A DNA stretch of 64,000 nt, from positions 115,004 to 179,003 of the forward strand of contig NZ_JANUGX010000009.1 of assembly GCF_024753245.1 (NCBI RefSeq). Reading direction: 5' to 3'. The notes below the pieces were generated by a model. The model was not told the origin of the DNA, ran no database searches, and saw only the letters and a program-made list of their open reading frames with translations. This stretch comes from Massilia norwichensis. Its GTDB lineage: Bacteria; Pseudomonadota; Gammaproteobacteria; Burkholderiales; Burkholderiaceae_D. Each line of letters opens with the position of its first letter. The stretch's first letter is position 1. A program made the position numbers and the translations under genes. Positions 61,287 through 64,000 of the stretch are shown here, one piece after another.

Positions 61287-61997
61287 ATGAGCGACGTGAA
61301 CAGTTTTCCGGTGACACGGAAGTGGCCTGCGCAGCATCCGGATCGTCTGCAGTTGTATTCGATGCCGACACCGAACGGCGTCAAGGCGGCCATCATGCTC
61401 GAAGAGACCGGCCTGCCTTACGAAGTGCACCGCGTCGCCTTCGAAAAGCAGGAGCAGACGTCGGCCGAGTACCTGTCGCTGAACCCGAACAACAAGATCC
61501 CGGCGATCATCGATCCCAACGGGCCCGGCGGACAGCCGCTGCCGCTGTGGGAGTCGGGCGCCATCCTGCTGTACCTGGCCGAAAAGACCGGCCAGCTGAT
61601 CCCGCCGGAGCCCGCGGGCCGCTACGAGACGATCCAGTGGGTGATGTTCCAGAACGGCGGCATCGGGCCGATGTTCGGCCAACTGGGCTTCTTCCTGAAA
61701 TTTGCCGGCAAGGACTGGGAAGACAAGCGGCCGCGCGACCGCTTCGCGGAAGAAGCGCGGCGCCTGCTGGGCGTGCTGGACCAGCGCCTCGAAGGGCGGG
61801 AATGGATCATGGGCGAGCGCTACACGATTGCCGACATCATGACTTTCCCCTGGGTGAACGGGCTGCAGGCCATCGAGGGCGCCCGTGAGCTGGTCGGCTT
61901 CGACAGGTTTCGGAACGTGGACCGGGTTCTGCGGGCTTTCCTGCAACGTCCCGCGGTGGCCAAGGGCTTGAAGATTCCGGCGGCACCGCCGGCCTGA
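61287..61997 (+). CDS. Glutathione S-transferase (YfcG-like)
   Basis: This 236-residue GST has the N-terminal thioredoxin fold 'LQLYSMPTPNGVKAAIMLEETGLPYEVHRV' (about 22-51) with the TPNG motif of Nu-class/YfcG enzymes, 'LNPNNKIPAIID' and 'ESGAILLYLAEKTG'. The helical domain contains 'RYTIADIMTFPWVNGL'. Such enzymes are disulfide-bond reductases or detoxify electrophiles. The start has AAGGAG nine bases upstream. It stands alone, divergent from the antiporter. Confidence 0.93.
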   Translation: MSDVNSFPVTRKWPAQHPDRLQLYSMPTPNGVKAAIMLEETGLPYEVHRVAFEKQEQTSAEYLSLNPNNKIPAIIDPNGPGGQPLPLWESGAILLYLAEKTGQLIPPEPAGRYETIQWVMFQNGGIGPMFGQLGFFLKFAGKDWEDKRPRDRFAEEARRLLGVLDQRLEGREWIMGERYTIADIMTFPWVNGLQAIEGARELVGFDRFRNVDRVLRAFLQRPAVAKGLKIPAAPPA

Positions 61998-62047
61998 AGG
62001 TTTACGCGTAAAACGAGGACGATCTGCAACGCCGGTCCGGCCGCCGC

Positions 62048-62518
62048 CTACGACCAGTCCTCATGACGCCAAGCACTGACGATTCGTTCGACCAGCAAGG
62101 TATCGTTGATGATTGCACGCGGCGGCAATGCGTTCATCCCCGGCTGGAGCTCTCCGATCTTCCATTCCTTTTCTCCATCCCACAACCACCACGGTCCCCA
62201 CATACCGTCTTGCCCTTTTACCGACGCTCGAAACGTTGGAAACATCCTTAGAGATGCCGAAATCGCTTCATTCGCTACGATTTGTACGATCCCTTTGCTG
62301 CAAGCCGAGCCCAGCGGGAAAAATGTGCTGAACTGGGGTTCGGCGAGGCCGAGTGCAGCAAAGTTTTCGGGTCTGGAAGGATAGAGTCCGGGCATTACGC
62401 GTAGTAGCGCGCCATATGCGGGATGCATATGCGTGTACTGGGCGTAGGCCAGACCCCGAGGGGTACGAATTTCGATGACGTCACCGATCTGTGGGCGCTT
62501 TCGCGAAACTGGGGGCAT
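62048..62518 (-). CDS. Hypothetical cytosolic protein
   Basis: This 156-residue protein has no signal peptide. It is probably beta-rich: 'IGDVIEIRTPRGLAYAQYTHMHPAYGALLRVMPGLY' at the N-terminus, then 'FFPLGSACSKGIVQIVANEAI', 'WLWDGEKEWKIGEL' and 'NDTLLVERI'. The pattern recalls small single-domain proteins found beside toxin or immunity genes in many bacteria, but I cannot name a family. GAGG lies eight bases before the ATG. The lower GC content compared with the neighbours may indicate transfer. Confidence 0.7.
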   Translation of the reverse strand: MPPVSRKRPQIGDVIEIRTPRGLAYAQYTHMHPAYGALLRVMPGLYPSRPENFAALGLAEPQFSTFFPLGSACSKGIVQIVANEAISASLRMFPTFRASVKGQDGMWGPWWLWDGEKEWKIGELQPGMNALPPRAIINDTLLVERIVSAWRHEDWS

Positions 62519-62589
62519 CGATGGCCTCGTCGTTGCTCTTCTTCACTGACCAGCGGACTCGTCAGTGCGACTCAAAATGTACAGCGGCT

Positions 62590-63150
62590 TTACGGCAGGA
62601 TGACGTCGATCTCGACCAGCGCCCTGCCTTTCGCCGCATAGCCGAGCTTGGCTGCGGCCACGTACGATAGATCGATGATCCTGTCCGAGTGGAACGGGCC
62701 GCGGTCGTTGACGCGAACGACCAGCGTTTGACCGTTCTCGAGGTTGGTAACCCTGACATAAGAGGGGATCGGGAGGGTCGGATGCGCAGCCGTGAGCTTC
62801 ATCACGTCGTAGGGTTCCCCACTTGCCGTCGGCAATCCGTGGTAACGGGTTCCGTACCAGCTTGCCACGCCACGCGCATGGTAGGGCGTTAACCTGGTCA
62901 TCGGCCGGTAGCTATTTCCCATAGCAACATAAGGCTTGAGCGTACCGGAGACAAACCGCTCTGCCCTGGGTACCGGCTCCTTGACTGCATCGATCTGCGC
63001 CTGGGTTATGCCTTTGGGCGGACCATCGTTGAGGTAATAGCGCCCACCAGCTTTCGTTGTCTGAACTTTTGGTGTCGAACAGGCTGCAAGAGACAGTGCC
63101 AGCGCAGCCATTAGCGCTGGTCTCGACCAGATACGTAAAATGCTTCTCAT
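62590..63150 (-). CDS. rlpA: RlpA-like septal ring lytic transglycosylase lipoprotein
   Basis: This 186-residue lipoprotein (lipobox 'SLAAC', Cys 24) has a double-psi beta-barrel domain: 'GVASWYGTRYHGLPTASGEPYDVMKLTAAHPTLPIPSYVRVTNLENGQTLVVRVNDRGPF' in outline, with the catalytic-type Asp and His positions of RlpA. RlpA cleaves peptidoglycan strands lacking stem peptides at the septum. The protein ends right after the barrel, with no SPOR domain, so binding to denuded septal glycan would need another route. ATG at 63150 was chosen since it precedes the lipoprotein signal. Confidence 0.87.
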   Translation of the reverse strand: MRSILRIWSRPALMAALALSLAACSTPKVQTTKAGGRYYLNDGPPKGITQAQIDAVKEPVPRAERFVSGTLKPYVAMGNSYRPMTRLTPYHARGVASWYGTRYHGLPTASGEPYDVMKLTAAHPTLPIPSYVRVTNLENGQTLVVRVNDRGPFHSDRIIDLSYVAAAKLGYAAKGRALVEIDVILP

Positions 63151-63382
63151 CGTTGCTTCCCACGGGTTTTTCATCGGCCCGACGCTCCGCAGACTTGCCA
63201 CCATGTCGGGTGACTTGCCTCGGCAGCCGTCGGCAAACATTGCAAGGCTCAAGGCCGAGTTTGTGGATCATACATGTTGAACGGCAGAAAAGAAAAATCG
63301 TTCTGTCGCAATTTTGGAGCAGCGAAGGTCCGGATTGACACGCTACTCAGAACAGGCCTTGATTCATTACAAAAGATAAAAC

Positions 63383-63425
63383 TTGCCAAAACCTGATGAG
63401 AATAGTACTGTATAAACATACAGTA
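63383..63425 (+). promoter_or_regulatory. SOS promoter with LexA box upstream of imuA
   Basis: TACTGTATAAACATACAGTA (63406-63425) is a near-perfect LexA box of the CTGT-N8-ACAG type. TTGCCA (63383-63388) and TACTGT (63406-63411) form a promoter with a 17-base spacer, so LexA would cover the -10. The imuA start follows 16 bases after the box. Confidence 0.85.
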
Positions 63426-63441
63426 TTTCTTCGCATCACTT

Positions 63442-64000
63442 ATGATCAACTGCTCAGATTCCACTCCAGCAGCGCCGGAATCCTTGCATCCGTCGCTCTG
63501 GCGCGCCTCGCAGCTGGCGCGTTCTGCCACCCGCTGCGTCGACACCGGCCATGCGGCGCTGTCGGCGCAATTGCCCGGCGGCGGCTGGCCGACCGGCGCC
63601 CTGGTCGACCTGCTGCTGCAGCAGCCCGGCATCGGCGAGATGCGCCTGCTGCGTCCCGCGCTGGCGGAAGTGGCGGCACGCCGCATCGTGCTGCTGCAGC
63701 CGCCCCATCCGCCGCAGGCGCTGGCCATGGCCGCGCTGGGCGTGCCGCCCTCGCAACTGATCTGGCTGCGCGCCGAGCGCACGGCGGATGCGCTGTGGGC
63801 GGCCGAACAGGTGCTGCGCAGCGGCAGTTGCGGCGCCATCCTGTTCTGGCAGAACCAGGTGCGCAGCGACAGCCTGCGCCGCCTGCACCTGGCCGCACAG
63901 GGCGGCGAGACCCTGTTCTTCATGATGCGGCCGCTGGCGGCCGGGCAGGATGCCTCGCCCGCGCCGCTGCGCCTGGCGCTGCGGCCCCAGGCTGGCGGCC
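63442..64000 (+). CDS. imuA: Translesion synthesis-associated protein ImuA (3' end outside window)
   Basis: The first 186 codons are inside the window and the frame stays open to the right edge. The protein is a RecA/SulA-like ImuA: after a short N-terminus come 'LWRASQLARSATRCVDTGHAALSAQLPGGGWPTGALVDLLL' (about 17-57), 'RRIVLLQPPHPPQALAMAALGV' and 'ILFWQNQVRSDSLRRLHLAAQGG'. In betaproteobacteria imuA usually heads an imuA-imuB-dnaE2 mutagenesis cassette under LexA control. The LexA box just upstream fits this. The other genes would be to the right of the window. Confidence 0.88.
   Translation, partial: MINCSDSTPAAPESLHPSLWRASQLARSATRCVDTGHAALSAQLPGGGWPTGALVDLLLQQPGIGEMRLLRPALAEVAARRIVLLQPPHPPQALAMAALGVPPSQLIWLRAERTADALWAAEQVLRSGSCGAILFWQNQVRSDSLRRLHLAAQGGETLFFMMRPLAAGQDASPAPLRLALRPQAGG

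Overview
The window is high-GC, densely packed bacterial chromosome with short intergenic gaps and many ATGA stop/start overlaps. Gene content and protein sequences (zwf-hexR-tal and edd-eda Entner-Doudoroff genes, PhaAB-type Mrp antiporter, HrpA, Tle4/Tli4, imuA) fit a betaproteobacterium of the Oxalobacteraceae, most likely the Massilia/Telluria group. That placement is inferred from family resemblance only; no rRNA is present. I saw no CRISPR array, no tRNA or rRNA gene and no intact insertion sequence.

Layout. 1-7.6 kb: the N-terminus of an M28 peptidase, then a three-gene RND multidrug efflux operon divergent from its TetR/AcrR-type regulator. 7.7-20 kb: central carbon metabolism. A five-gene minus-strand operon zwf-hexR-yjjG-msrC-tal is preceded by two palindromic HexR-type sites that bracket a plausible promoter. 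Next come an SMP-30 lactonase, pgi, and the divergent edd-eda operon with its own HexR-type box. 19.5-24.6 kb: small accessory genes, including two unlisted small membrane ORFs (59 and 44 aa), a HExxH protein, a LuxR-type solo regulator with a lux-box-like element, rpiA and a lipoprotein. 24.7-29.1 kb: a GT9 glycosyltransferase and a lower-GC Tle4 lipase effector/Tli4 immunity pair without adjacent VgrG. 29.3-38.5 kb: yggX-argA divergent from hrpA, a CPBP-like protein, and an AraC regulator divergent from an SDR with a perfect palindrome between them. 38.7-45.6 kb: an Mrp (MnhAB-C-D-E-F-G) cation/proton antiporter operon led by a tandem universal stress protein. 45.6-51.2 kb: PRC-barrel protein, Tat-exported SDR, YghU-type GST, a hipBA toxin-antitoxin with a striking four-half-site operator array, and an aldo/keto reductase. 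51.4-53.9 kb: an MBOAT/SGNH polysaccharide acetylation pair. 53.9-59.3 kb: an operon of DUF2760 plus two divergent Hsp70 proteins, followed upstream by a HepT-like (DUF86) protein that lacks the catalytic His. 59.9-64 kb: an ion antiporter, a GST, an unknown protein, an RlpA-like lipoprotein and the start of imuA behind a near-consensus LexA box.

How it works together. HexR probably senses the Entner-Doudoroff intermediate KDPG and controls both glucose-6-phosphate oxidation (zwf operon) and KDPG production and cleavage (edd-eda). The SMP-30 gene beside pgi is a candidate for the lactonase step that is otherwise missing here. The accessory part combines conflict modules (Tle4/Tli4, HipBA), stress functions (Mrp antiporter with USP, YghU, SOS-controlled imuA) and an uncharacterised Hsp70-Hsp70-DUF2760 set, which I regard as the best candidate for undescribed biology in the window.
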